DNA of 64,000 nt from Dactylonectria macrodidyma (Eukaryota; Ascomycota; Sordariomycetes; Hypocreales; Nectriaceae). The stretch spans positions 992,001-1,056,000 of the forward strand of contig JAGMUV010000004.1 in NCBI GenBank assembly GCA_020744425.1, read 5' to 3'. The notes beneath the pieces are model-generated. The model saw nothing but the letters and a program-made list of their open reading frames with translations, searched no databases and was not told the origin of the DNA. Positions 11,252 through 24,100 of the stretch are shown piece by piece. Numbering within the stretch: the stretch's first letter is position 1; the number at the start of each line of letters is the position of its first letter. The position numbers and the translations under genes were made by a program.

Positions 11252-14200
11252 ATGTCCCGAAATGGAAGCGCAAGGAATATGGTCCCGCGCAAGGGGCCAA
11301 ACTGGTCGCATCTACGACAGTTCAGCAGGTCAAATCTAGAGCGCATCCCAGCCGAGCCTCCGGCCTCGCTCGCCAGCGCCTCAACGCATTCGACTGTTAA
11401 AGAGGAGAAGGGCGCTAAGTTCGAATGGCGGTGCACGGTCGCCGTAAACGAGGGGTACTCAAAAGATGAGGTGTTACTCAACTTAGACCTCGTGGGCGCC
11501 GATGTGAAGCCCGGAGTGCTAATGTGCATCGTGGCCGTGAAAGAAGACACGAGGAAACCATCAACAGGCCATGGATCCAGCAACAAGCAAGGCCAAGACC
11601 AGAACAGTGGTTCCAAGGGCGCATCTACCGTCCAGGGGGGCGACGGCGCTGGCAACAGCTATGTATTCGTCGTGAAGGATATGCCGCAAGAAATGAAGGC
11701 GCGACAACCCGATGTGGAGGTGTACGTTGTGAAACACATTGCGGATGCTTTCGGAATGAAGAAGGGCTCGCAGGTCCTCCTTACCATGGTAGGAAATTTG
11801 GCTTCTAGGATGATTCTGCATACTTACCATTGACTAGGTGGACAAGAAAAACCCAGCGAAAAAAGCTTCTCACGTTGAGCTAACATTCAAGGACCAGTAC
11901 TTGTCGAGATCCGACATATGGAGGATGACTGTTGGGGAGTTGACTGAACGCACTGTCTACAAGGGTCAATCTCTTTTGTTCATGGGCACTATCAAAGCCC
12001 AAATTACGGCCATTTATGCCGATGGACTGAGAGTGCATTCAGCGTTCTTTGCCCGTGACACTCGGCCCATCTTCCGCAGCGAATCCGCCAGATATGTTCT
12101 CTTCATCCAAATGGCTCGCGAAATGTGGGAGTTCGATTCGGAAAGCTCCGGTGAAATCATGTTCAATAAAGTTGTCAATGGATTTCTACCTGCATTATTC
12201 AAGAGGTGGGCCATGTTGAAGGCAAAACACCTTGTCAGCATCGTGCTCTTTGCGCGTGTGGAGTATGACACAGGTTTGTCTGCTGAATTCGACACCTTGG
12301 ACGGGGATTACTACACCGGCATCCAACCCTCAGGACTTCGCCGGCCGTACAAGGACTTCTACCGTGTGGTCGTGAGCGAAATGAGTAGTGGCGAATGGAC
12401 GAGAATTCTGCACCAGTTAAAAAAGGAGTTCAACTTCTTCAGAAGGGATATCAGCCTAGATCACCACAAGGTGTTCGCCAAGTCCCTGCAGGTGGAAGGC
12501 GACAAGTTTCCTAGCGATACTCCTACAAACCGAGTCAAGGCGGAATCTACCATTTCCATGTTTGGCAATGTCCTGGAGGCCATCAACTTGGCCTCCTCCC
12601 AGTTTGCCCACGACCACATCGACAGGGATCTGACAAGGACCGGTATCTCCATCGCCGTTATCAGCCCTGGATCAGGTGTCTTCGAAGTTGACTACGAGAC
12701 CCTGAGAAGGACAACAGAGGCTTTGGTTGGTAATGGCATTGGCATTGACTTAATTTGCATGCCCAAGATGCCACTGCACTCTGTTCCTCTCTTCAAGTAC
12801 CGTAACCCTCAATATTCGGAGGTCCGCAGACCTCACCAGCACACTCCCCATCAATCAGGCCTGTCAAGGTCGTTTCAAAGCCGTGAGAGCACGCCAAACC
12901 ACCCAACCCCCATCGTTGGCAGCTATCAATCCATGGCAGATTCCTTCTCACCCTCCAAAGGAAACAGCCTGACTCGTCGTATTGACCCCCAGACGTCGAT
13001 GTCCAGGGGCGACGAATGGTGCTACGCGCTGCCACAGTGGCTTCACGTTTCGTACTGGACTGGTGCTTCTGATGAGGCACTTTCTTATGAAGGCATCGCC
13101 CTGTCCGTGTCTAACAAAGTTGAACAGGATGATGAGAGCAACTTCAATATACGCTGTCGAATGTACGACTTACAAATGAGGAGCCTCCTCGAGACGAATG
13201 AGATCGAAACAACACCTCTTCAAGCCGATACACAATTTCCGGCCAACATCACTGAGCAGCCTGTCACACAGAAGCAGCGCCCAGCTGGGATCAATGGCAC
13301 GATATATGTTCCTAACCACCGCGCTCCTGAGGCTCTCTTTGATTATGTGTACGGATTTGCGAGGTTTGTACCCGACAGACTAGCCAGACCCGGCGAAAAG
13401 TCTGTATGGAAGCAATTGCAGGAGTTTGATGATCACAAGTCCCGTGTTTCCAGCAACCGCCGCCATCGTCAATCTTCACGACATATCAAGGATCTAGATG
13501 AATTAACTCGGAAGCAGTTGGCAGAAGACTCCGGTCTCTATGGAACCTCACTTCCTGAGAGAAAGACAACCGTAGTTGGGCCAGCTTCGAGGAAACTGTC
13601 CATAAACATGGGTGACATGGACAAGCCACTCATCCCTATCAAAAAGACACCAGAACCCACTCCTAAAGCCCCAAAGACAACGATGACGGTGAAGCAACCA
13701 AAGCTGATGAGGCAAATCAGCCTTGGCCAGCGTGGCTTTGGTATCGCTGCTCCAAAAGCAGTGGTAGCAGAAATCAAAGTGGAGACTGTTAACGCCTCTG
13801 GCGTCTCATCTGCAACGCAACAGCGAGTTCCCTCCACTCCAAGAATGCGGCCGGAACTTCGCCCTAGCTCTCCTCAAACGATTACAAGTCAGTCTTCAGC
13901 TATGTCTGCACGCAAGTACCGACTAGATGCCCCCGACACCATCATCGAAGGTATCCCAACAACGCCAAGTATCCCCATCCTAAAGAGAAACAACTCGAAC
14001 CTCGACATCGCTGCGCATCAGTTGAGAAACGCATCGGTCGCCGTCGCCCCATCACCATTCAATGCGCGTCATGAAAAACCCCAAGACGATCGGGATTTAC
14101 GGTACTCTAACGTACTTCGGGCTGAGGATGCCCAGAAGGTGTATACTAATAAGCTACGTGCTGGTGTGGTGCCTGAGCTTCCTGCAACTTTGTCTCCCAC

Positions 14201-16811
14201 GACAGCTATCACTCCATGGCTGACTCTACTCAACCCTTCTAATCCCGATAATCACATGATTGATGACACAATCCTTTACAGCAGGTGGCAGCATGTCTTC
14301 CCTCAAACCTCCCAAATGAAGGTACAGAAGTGGAAAGCGCTTTGCTGTCCCGCATCTGTGCCTTTGACAACTGAGTATTTCCCATCAAAGACTCAGTTTG
14401 ATACAGAATATCAAAGACACCCGTACAACATCGACCAGAACGCAGATGATGAACTGGCTGAAGAGCCGAAAACTCGCCAACAATTCATCCAAGAGCTCAT
14501 CAGTTTGCGATTTGCGCAGGGATTTCAGGTTGTTGTTGGTCCAGCTGTTGCAAAGGCCTTTGGACAAAAGCTCATCAAAGTTGGCGATATCTTCTCTCGC
14601 AATCAACCCTTAGAGGACGGCACTAGTATATTCATGTCAGTCGGCAACACAATCCACCAACTTTCGTGTGTCAATGGTACGGAAGTCGAGGTGAACATCT
14701 TTATGCGGAAACCGACAGATACTTCATTCACCCCACTCAGCTTCTCCCCCATCTACAAGCCTGCCATCCGAACGCTGTTTGACGAGTCTTATGAGACTCG
14801 AGAAATCGATATGCTCACGGCCCGGCCAGATCGCAACTGGAATGCAATCGATTCGTACATTGCGGGCCACCATGACGAGATGATGGAAAGCCTCAGGTTC
14901 TGGCGAGCGCGCTTTGTGCTCATTCCTGTGCATTCCAAGAACTTGGGCATGCCAAAGACCCAGAGCGGAGATAATCCTGAGGAAGTTCGGATTGAGGGGA
15001 TCAAGCGACTTGCCCAATCGTGGCAAAAGTTTCGCTATATTCCTCCTTCTGAGCGACGTTACCATTCCTTGGGACATCGTCGGGACCCCAACCCACTGGA
15101 CATCGTGTACAAGACTGAAGATCCATCCGTGGTCATCGCCGCCGAGGTTGAAACCTTGCCGCTTGTTGAGGGCCTTGAAGGAATCACTCGCAAAGGCCAG
15201 CTCGTGTCAAGCAAGGAGCGCTTCAAGAAATCTAACCTGAACCTAGCAACACTAGCCGATGCAATGCAGCAACCCATCGAGAATGGAGGCGTACGATTTC
15301 AAAACAGGCGCTGGCATCTTCGCCTACATCACGCTTCCTTTATCGGGTCCGACATGACCACATGGCTGCTGGACAATTTCGAAGATCTTGAGACCCGTGA
15401 AGACGCTGAGGCCTTTGGCAACGCCCTGATGGTGTCTGACGAAAACGGGAAAGGCCTGATTGTTCACGTGGAGAAAAGACACCAGTTCCGCGATGGTAAC
15501 TATTTCTACCAAGTTGCTAGTGAGTTCGCCAAACCGCACTCTGGGTGGTTCAACTCACGACGTGTTGGTGTTCCTGCCACGCCGACACTTGAAGCAACAA
15601 GCCGAGATTCACCGCGGAGTCTCATGGCACGGCCGATGTCGGTCAATGAGGAAAACTCACCCGCCTCGACGTCGACCACGCCAACAATGACTCTGTCTCA
15701 CAACGGCAAGCGGCCGAGAGTGGTACTAAGCAAGGTCATCAAGTACGATGTAGATCATCGCAGGCGGTCCTACAGGCCGGAACGCATTGACCTACACTAC
15801 GACCGCCTGCACAACCCAGACAGTTGCTTCCACATCAGGATAGACTGGATGAATATCACGGCCAAGCTGGTCGAGGACGCTGTGGAGACGTGGGCGCGAG
15901 AGGCCAGCCAATACGGCCTCCGCCTCGTCGAAGTGCCTATCCGGGAAGCCTGCGCCATCACGGAGACGAATCCCTTTCGCAAACCGTTCCTTGTCAAGCT
16001 AGCCGCGAAGCCACCGGAGAAGAAGCCTGAGACGTATCTGGATCCCAGCTCACTCGGCCCGCAGACGTCGCCCACCAAGCACTTCTACCAGGTGGCCGTC
16101 CTCAAGCGGTTCGACTTCGTTCTCGACGTCGAAGCTGCGAGCAACTTCCCCAGCAACGTCGACGTCAGCTACTCGTGGGGCAAGCCAGACTTCAAGTACA
16201 GCCAGTACATCCACCGCTCCGGGCTACTTCTCGCGCAGATCACCGACGAAGGCGACTTCATGCTGCTCGCCAATCGCCTCTACACCAACCGGCCCAGCAA
16301 CCCGCGCGAGAAGGAGATGCGCGCCGCCGCCGCCTCAGACCCGCCGCCGCTCGTCGACCGCTCCGGCCGCATGTCGTACTCGTCCTACGGCATCCCGACC
16401 GACACGTCCTCCGGGCCGCTCCCGTCGCCGCTGCTCAAGCCTACCCCCTATTACTATCAGTCGCCCGCCCTCAAGCCACTCGACCAGCCAAACAAGACTC
16501 CGCTCATGTCTCCCAACCCGGAGAACCTCAAGGCGGGCTTCGAGGAGTTCTGCCGAGACGCCGCCAGCCTCGAAGCCTTCTACCGCGATGCCCTAGAGAA
16601 GGGCCAGGGCATTCAGGGCACGCCCGCCACAGCCATGGCACCCACCGCCCTCGAAGCTGTGCCCGAGGCGAGCATCCCGACTCTAGGTCTGCCTCCAGGT
16701 GTGCTTGGTGGCGAACACGGTCCAGGAAAACGTCTCAACAGTCCCATGTCCTTCCTGCGAAGAGGCAGCGTGCAGTATGACGGCGGGTCTAGTTTGAGCG
16801 GGCGCGGATAA
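11252..16811 (+). CDS. iml1: Iml1, vacuolar-membrane GATOR1/SEACIT subunit (DEPDC5 homologue)
   Basis: Two exons, 11252-11788 and 11838-16811, separated by a 49 bp intron (GTAGGA...CTAG, phase 0), give 1836 aa, the usual size for fungal Iml1. Conserved blocks include FVVKDMP and [13 protein letters not shown] in the N-terminal part, then the IML1 core ([39 protein letters not shown]) around residues 180-300, and a DEP domain at about 1323-1405 ([20 protein letters not shown]...WLLDNF). A long Ser/Pro-rich stretch separates the core from the DEP domain. Iml1 is the catalytic Rag-GTPase-activating subunit of SEACIT/GATOR1, which switches TORC1 off during amino-acid shortage and allows autophagy. 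From about 15840 onward codons become strongly G/C-ending, a visible composition shift inside one exon. The downstream neighbour VCX1 is convergent. Confidence 0.95.
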
Positions 16812-17272
16812 GCACCATCAGCCAATTTGAGTTGACTAGAGTTGCGGATGGAGTTGACTACGGAAAATGGTGACAAGAGCTACGTTTACTTGGGGAGGGC
16901 AATATTCGTGTTGATTCATTTGGGCATATGTGGTGGCATTTCGTTTAATGTACCGTGTGGTAATAATGGCCTGAGGTAAATGCCGAGAATCTATCTACCT
17001 GCTTTCCAACCAAATAGTCTCTACCTTTCGACGGCCAGGGTATATGTATTTAAAGAGAATTAATGAACCAAACGTCTTGCTGCAATTTTGATATCCCAAA
17101 TCCAAATTGCCGTTCCCAGGTTTCGCCTTGAAGAAATGTCAAAGACCGTTATGTAAATGAAAATGATGGAATGAGTATGTACAGATACAAAATCGAGAAA
17201 CTACGGAGTATATCCAAAATGGAATAAAACACAAACGAAAGAGAAGCCTAGATAGGCGGCGGACGTTACGTT
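16812..17272. other. Convergent 3' intergenic region IML1 / VCX1
   Basis: This holds the 3' untranslated regions of two convergent genes. It is AT-richer than the flanking exons, with TTTAAAGAGAATTAATG-like stretches suitable for poly(A) signals on either strand. I see no gene. Confidence 0.5.
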
Positions 17273-19115
17273 TTAGATGGGATACCCTATGAGCCTTGGT
17301 CAACGATTGTCCGAAATATTCATGTAACATTGTTTTCAACTTACACCAGGAACAGACCGCAATGATAGCGTAGAGGCAAATCAGCAGCCAACCCTCGAGC
17401 CAATGACTCGAGCCATCGGCGATGAGGTAGTTTGTGAGAAGGACGGCGACGAACATGACGGCGACCTGGAACATGTCGAAGCTCAGGTTCATGTCATCAT
17501 TGCCCATGCCCCAACCGATGATAACCAGAAGAGGAATGAGAAACAGGGCAACCTGCATACTAGACCCGACTGCGACACCAATAGCCAGATCCATCTTGTC
17601 CTTGATCGCGACTGTAACGGCCGTTGCGTGCTCGGCAGCGTTTCCTACAATGGGGAGAAGGATCAGGCCAACAAATTCTTCCGAGACAGAGCCACCTTCA
17701 GTAACGGCATCAATAGAGTCGACCATGAACTCAGCGCAGAGCGCGATGAAGACGGTAGAGATAGTAAGAGTGGCGATGGCGACGAGAAAGTGCAGTTGAG
17801 GCTCCTCTTCCTCATCGTCGTCCTCGTGGGCAAGGCCTTGCGGGTTCATCAGCATCTTTGACAGGCGCTCGTTCTCGCTCTGATCAGCCATGCCGTGGCC
17901 CATGATGGCCCCCGGAGCAACAAGTCCCTGCTTGATGGCGCCAGAGTTGAGGGCGCTGCTGCTCCAAGGTTTGGCGGCTACCTTCTGGCTCTCCTCGGTG
18001 AAGACGTCCTGATGGGTCTTGAGCTGGAAGAGGAGGTAGGCCCCGTACACTACAAGAAGAATGACAGAAGTGCCACGGGAGAGATTGGCGACGTCCTTGG
18101 TAGGGGTGGTACTGGCGATGTCGAAGACAGTCGGGACGATGACGGAGGCAACGGCGAGGGCAAGCAATGAGGCAGCGGTCTGGGCGACGGTTTGGTTGAA
18201 GTATTGCTGCTGACGGCGGAGACCACCGAAGAAGAAGCAAAATCCCATAACGAGAAGCAAGTTGGACAGAATAGAGCCGATGAGCGAAGTCTGCACGATG
18301 ATGACTTTGTCGTCGGCGAGAGCCAGAATAGCGACGATGAGTTCGACAGCGTTGCCAAAGGTAGCGTTGATCAATCCACCTAGAACCTCACCAGTTCGCA
18401 ACGCAATCTCCTCGGTGGCAAAACTAAGCATGGCAGCCAGAGGAATGATAGCGATGAAGTTGACGACGAAGACGGCGATGCGGTTGACCGATTTGATATA
18501 GTTGAGAGCGATGCCGACCGGGGCAGCAACCATAAGGATGTTAATCCATGAGTTGAGGAAAGTTCGCTGAAGCTGATTGGCGACGGTGAAAGGCTGCTTG
18601 GGCTGGACGTTGCGAAAGAGTCCCTCCTGCTTCTTAGCCTTCATCTTTTCCCGCTTATCGTCGTCGCCTTCGGTAGGCCTGGGTGCTTCGTCGTCGTCAT
18701 GTTTTCGGTTCCTCAGCCCTTCCTTGTCGTCAACCAAGGAGCGTTGCGACACGGCGACGTCAGCTCCGACCTCGGTGGGCTGGCTAATACTTCTATCCCT
18801 AGACCTCTCGTCGACATCACGGTGGCTTGACTCAGCGACAGTGTCCACGTTGTACCAGTCTCTGGCGACGGTGCGAGCACCATTATGATCGGTACGGGAG
18901 CCGGTAGGATCGGTGCTGGCGTGGCCGAGCTTCTCACCGGTCGTTGAATCTCGCTGGGTGGCCTGATGTTCTAGGCGGCCGCCATCCCAGGCGCCAGCAG
19001 GCTCATGCTGGCGGTCCCAGGAGACGTGGCGAAAGGGGTTCCATGACTGATCTGAGCTGGTGCGACTGAGCGCGTGCGCCTGTCGCTTGATGCTGAAATG
19101 GTTGACTTGAGACAT
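17273..19115 (-). CDS. vcx1: Vacuolar Ca2+/H+ exchanger (CAX/Vcx1 family)
   Basis: The main exon is 17345-19115 and a 14 nt last coding exon is 17273-17286, with an intron at 17287-17344 (GTAAGT donor, CATAG acceptor), giving 594 aa ending SWWYPI. Without splicing the frame would run on to 17139 and add a hydrophobic, un-CAX-like tail. The protein has a hydrophilic, charged N-terminus of about 170 residues, then two halves of membrane helices, each with its CAX signature: GNAVELIVAI and GNAAEHATAV, which form the cation site. An acidic stretch (DDDEEEEP) separates the halves. The family exports cytosolic Ca2+ (also Mn2+) into the vacuole using the proton gradient. The start is the ATG at 19115 (MSQVNHF); the longer upstream frame is Phe/Ser/Pro-rich and looks like leader. 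Confidence 0.92.
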
Positions 19116-21153
19116 GACAGTCGATGTTAGCCCAGGACACAGCCCAGAGCAGGCATAGGGAGCGAGTGGGGGAAGGAAAAAGAAAGAGAGGCTGCTGGAA
19201 ACGGCCCCAAAATGAGTGACGAATAGGGATGGAGACGAAAAGGATGGAGGGGATGCAAAGTGCAAAGTGCAGACAAAGTGCAAATCGCATCAACAGGGGA
19301 AGAGCAGCAAAAGGTGGGGGAGTCAACGGGTCAACTTACAAGAAGTCATTGCCAAGGGCTTGGCGCTTTTTGACGCAGGCACGGGACACGCGGGACGGGA
19401 AGACGGGGGCAAGAGCGATGACGACGTGCGTAAGCCCAATGGGGGAGGCTGAACCGAAATGGGAGGAGCTCTCGTCTTGGTCAAGGTTGTATCCGTCTAA
19501 GATGATGAACAAGATGGAGAAGATGAAGAGCGAGAGGAAGAGGAATAAGATAAACAAGAAAAGCTGTTGATGGGGAGGGGAGAATGATGCGGGAAATGCA
19601 AGAAAAATTGCCCTAGTTCTAAGTACTTCCGCCTTGGACTTTGGCTTGTGTGAGGACGGACGAGTGCCGAATAAGAAGGGGGGCCAAACAAGATTGCTTG
19701 CTGAACAGAACAATACGTAGGGATCTCCTGATGCTACTCTTCCTCGGCCAAACAGGGAGGGCTCGTCGCCACGGCTGCAGGGCGGACTCCTTAATATCAA
19801 GGACGGACAGAGGGCACACTAGCCCGTGTGTAGGCGTAATAATACGTAGCTGACACCGACAGACAGCGGTATGCAATCGTCAGAGCGCCTTGATGCAGCA
19901 AGCGTGTGCGTTGTTCGTCATGGTGCGCCATCGACATACGTGCGCGTGTGTGTGGCTCGCGGTGGGGATATCCATGGCACGGCAAACACGACCATTACAA
20001 CAAGGAGGCCTCACGCTCTCTCTTTCCTGTCAGTCAATCTGCTTCCAGGAGTCTCTCACTCCTCCTGGTCCTCTTGTTTCTTTCACATCCCCTCCATCCC
20101 TCTCCCTGCTGATCTCATCACTCTCTTTCTCTCTCTGCCTCCGTCTCCCGCTTTCTCCCTCTCACCCAACCCGCCGCCCTTCAAGACTGACTAGTACACA
20201 CCAATCAGCCCAAAGACCGGGGCCTAAGCTTGGAGCCAGGCTTAGACCAGCGAATCGCCCTGCGCCGTTACTGTGGTCTACCTGGTGAGCCCAATTTACG
20301 CAATAGTCTCCTCGTCTCAGCCAACACTGCCCATCGACCGAAGCTGAAGGTAGGCCGGAGCCCAGCCAGACAAGGCTCTCTTAACCTCCTGCATACGCAT
20401 ACAGACTTATTACATCGTAGCTGCAACGTAAGTGGATGGCCCCATTTCGAACGCAAGAAGACGGAGTGGAAGAACGTCCCCCATGAACATTGTGCATTTT
20501 CGGATGCTCGACCCTGGTCGTTCTCAACAGGGTCCAAATGCCAAGAATGCCAAGACGGCCAAGAGATGCCGACCGATCGACCCGCCGACCGACCCACTTA
20601 ACCATCCTGTGGTTGCCCAAGGCTTCTTGTTTCCTGATATTCCCACCAAAAGTTCTTTTGCTCAAGATCATTGATCTCACACCAATTGACGTACGAAAAC
20701 ATGCATAAAATGAAACATAATGACGTAGCCTCAGCAAAGGTGTTTTCTTTCTAAATTTCATGCTCTGTAAATGCATCAAGCCACATCCCGAACTTCGAAC
20801 TCCTTAGCCGCCAGCTGCGCAACCAAGGTGAGCTAGCTGTGAGCTCAGGTATCATCAAGAAAAATGTCGCTCCCAAAAACGCCTCTCCCTCTGTAGGAGC
20901 TCTCTGCCGCCTCAAGACCGCCCAACACCTATACCATCCCATCCATAGACGTCATTTATTATTCATCCTCCATCCATCCTCTCTCAGAACCAAGCCACAA
21001 GCCCCGCCATCCCGTGAACCATGTTTTCGGGAAGGCCTGAGACCCAGCCACAATGATTCCATTCGAAAACCCCCACGGCAGAGAATATGCATACCTTCAC
21101 ACGCCACAAATCTGCCCAGCCCAGCCCAGAAAATGACCTGCGCCACGCTCGCC
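19116..21153. other. Intergenic region: VCX1 promoter and SCC2 3' flank
   Basis: No gene is supported. The region nearest 19115 is the promoter and leader of VCX1 (minus). A pyrimidine-rich tract with many CTCT repeats lies at about 20018-20180. The right end is the 3' flank of SCC2. Several open frames of 60-130 codons occur, without conserved content. Confidence 0.5.
20018..20180. repeat. CT-rich low-complexity tract
   Basis: Runs of CTCTCTTTC, CTCCTC and TCCCTCTC make this about 160 bp stretch strongly pyrimidine-biased on the plus strand (purine-rich in the sense of VCX1). It may be a promoter-proximal nucleosome-excluding tract. Confidence 0.45.
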
Positions 21154-24100
21154 TTAAATCCAATCTCCATCGAGATCACCGTCAAGATCGTGCTCAACGC
21201 TCTGCTTGCGTGGTCGGCCCCGTTTTCGCGGCTGTGAATCGGACCGCGCCCGCTTTTTGCGACCCCCCGGAGTCATCACTCCTTTGCGCTTGCGTCCTCG
21301 GTCGGCCATGACGTCTCCATCGTCGTCTTCTTCGCCGCTGGGTGTTGTTGGGTCCTCCATCTGTCCTTCATCATCGTCCACCACCTTGAACTCCTTATCC
21401 ACGTTGAGAAGCTCTACAAAAGTCTTGCACTTTTGGATCATCTGTTCCTGTGAAACGAGACCGTCCATGTGCGATGTCACCTCGTCCCAAAACCTTTCTC
21501 CGTGCACTCCTTGCACCTTGGTCGGTATTTTGTTCAGATCCTTGGCCAATGCTTTTGCTTTGCTATCGTGCCGATGAGTTCCCATTCCATAGAGTCGACG
21601 CAGATGCGTCCGAGCCTCCCACATTGACAAAAGGATAACCGATCCCGCTGTCAGTTGACGAAGTCGGCTTGGGTCAACTGAGACAATCATGGCTGGGGCT
21701 GGCGTCGGAGCTGGCAGCCCCATTGGCTCTCCGTCCAGTATTAGAGGTGCGGGTGCAGGTGCAACAGGCATATCCACGTCCATGCGGACATTGAAAACCT
21801 CCGACTCAATGGCTTGGGCAACTGTGGCGCCGGTGCTTGTTACCGTCTTTTCGATCGAATTGACTGTAGTCTGCAACTCTCCAACAGTTTGGTACTCAAA
21901 GAATGCCAAATTCTCAATGATGAATCGCGAAAAGTCCACGTGGGGTGGGAGCTCAGGGGCCGCGTCCAGTTTGGACAGGTCAAAGTCCACTTGGCCACAG
22001 AGTTTCTCTAAGAAGCGTTGTCGGTTTTTCATTTTGCTGATTTTGAGAACCTCCATCAAGAAGTGTAACTTGGACTGGAAGGGGTTCATCGTCGCACCAT
22101 GCGAATCCCCAACCACATCCCGCTGGTAAGCATATGCCGACTGGACTGCTTTGGCGTACTCTCGTTCAAGCACCGTCTCATGTTTCTCATGCAGTGCTCG
22201 GTGCTCGGCAAATGCAAGTTCCGCAATCTTCCGGTTCGCCGAAGTTTCTAGTGTTATCAAAGTCACGCCAGTTTCCTTTGGGTGCGTGAGACCCTGGCGG
22301 TTGATGCTTCCCAACACTTCCATGGCAAGGAATGCATGCTCATCCTGGGTCGAAACAGAAATGCGAGTAAAGTCCTTGAGAAATCTTTGCGTAGTGGCGC
22401 TCGCCACGTCATCAAAGCTAGTTCCTCCCATGACAGTCAACTCCTTCTTCTGTTTGGCAGAACCTTCTGTCGCAGCCGTCTCCGAGCGCTTCTCTTCTGT
22501 GATGAGGAACTCCCTGAATGATCTCAAAATCATTGTTTCCAAAATAGGTATCTGGTCGTCAAAAACTTGTTGGAACGACGTGTACACCTTGGCGAGAACA
22601 TAGTTGCGGGGCCAAGCCTGGCACACAAGACCGATTGCTTCGAGAGATGCCTTGCGGGCGTCTAGAGGTTGCGAGGGCAGAGCAAAAGGAACCAGCATGT
22701 CAACCACCAACCTCGGAACCGAGTCACCTTGCCACTTCGGAAACTTTTTCTTGAAGATCTGGATCTGTTTGTCCAGGTCACAGTGCTTGCCAACCATGCC
22801 TACAATGATTGAGTATGCAGAGAGAAATTGGAGCTTCTTGTTATCCAAAGGCCCAGCTCGCAGCTTCTGGATGCCCAACAAGCTAGACGCCACGAGGTTG
22901 GCCAGAGGCTCGAAGGATTGCAGAAGATCGCAGACAACTCGTGTGCAAGCAATCAGATCATCAACGGCACCCCGAGAACCGATTTTGCCAATTGCCTTCA
23001 GCAATTGTAGACGAACCTCCATCAAGAACTCCGAGTGGACGGCTGAAAGCTGTGGAAGAACACGTTTGTAGATGACCGTGACGGCTCGGAACGCAACAAG
23101 CTCATCGGCGCCAGAAAAACTTGCGAGGTGAGGTTTGAGAAGACGGATCTGTTCAAAATTGAACAACTTTGCGTCAGCCTTAGCAAAGATGGTGAGCACT
23201 TGTAATGCATCTCGCCCAGAGGGGACAGCTGAATCATCCGAATCCAAATTGTCAATGAGGCCGAACATATTAGCGACGAGTTTAGAGCAAACAGAGAATG
23301 GCCCTTCGAGTGATTTGCTTTGTGGCTTAAGAATAGTCTGAAAAACTTTGTCGAGAATTTCAGTGACGGTGCCAGACTTGACAGTCTGGATGATCAGAGC
23401 AACATGCTCCGTCAGCGCAGTCTGATACACGGCAGTACCTTCGTCACGGTAGAAGGGAGCGAACCAAACTTCTTCAATCATCTGCCGAGCGAGGTCCCGG
23501 ACGGTCTCATCAGGATCTTGTACTCGACGAAGCAGCCCGTTAGCTATCGCGCTACGAAGTTGCTTCATGCGATTCCGAAGATAGATGTCACGCGCGAGCT
23601 TCATGGCACGCTTTCTCACACCAACACCGCTGTCTTGAAACCGATCTATGATCTTGGGAGTCAACGACGTCTCTAAGGCAGGGCGCATGTTGATACAGCT
23701 GCCAAGCAATCCTAGAGCGGAGTCTCGGACCTGGGTTGACGAATCGCTGGCACACTCAAGAATCAGCTGGATAACAGCCGAGTCTCCGTCCAAGATTGAT
23801 GGATCAGTTTCAAGTACTTGGTTGACACTCTTGAGGCTCTTGCTTCGAACGGTTGCTTGATCGCTTGCCATTGAGCCAAGCAGGATGTTGAGAATCTTTC
23901 CAAACGATTCGCAAAGTGGAGAACGTAAAAGTATGACCGAGTAAGATAACTTAGCCTGACTTGCAGAGACGGCCTTGAATGTATACTCGTTCACAAGCCA
24001 ACGTCGATCCTCAACCATCATTCGTAGACGATATCCCAGGCGACCGAGTTCCTGGTCGCGCTCATCTTGTCCTTCCTGGAAAGAGTCGTAGCCCATGTGG

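Noticed and set aside
16175..16780. 201-codon frame within the 3' part of IML1
   Set aside because: Arg/Pro/His-rich alternate frame produced by the GC-rich codons of IML1.
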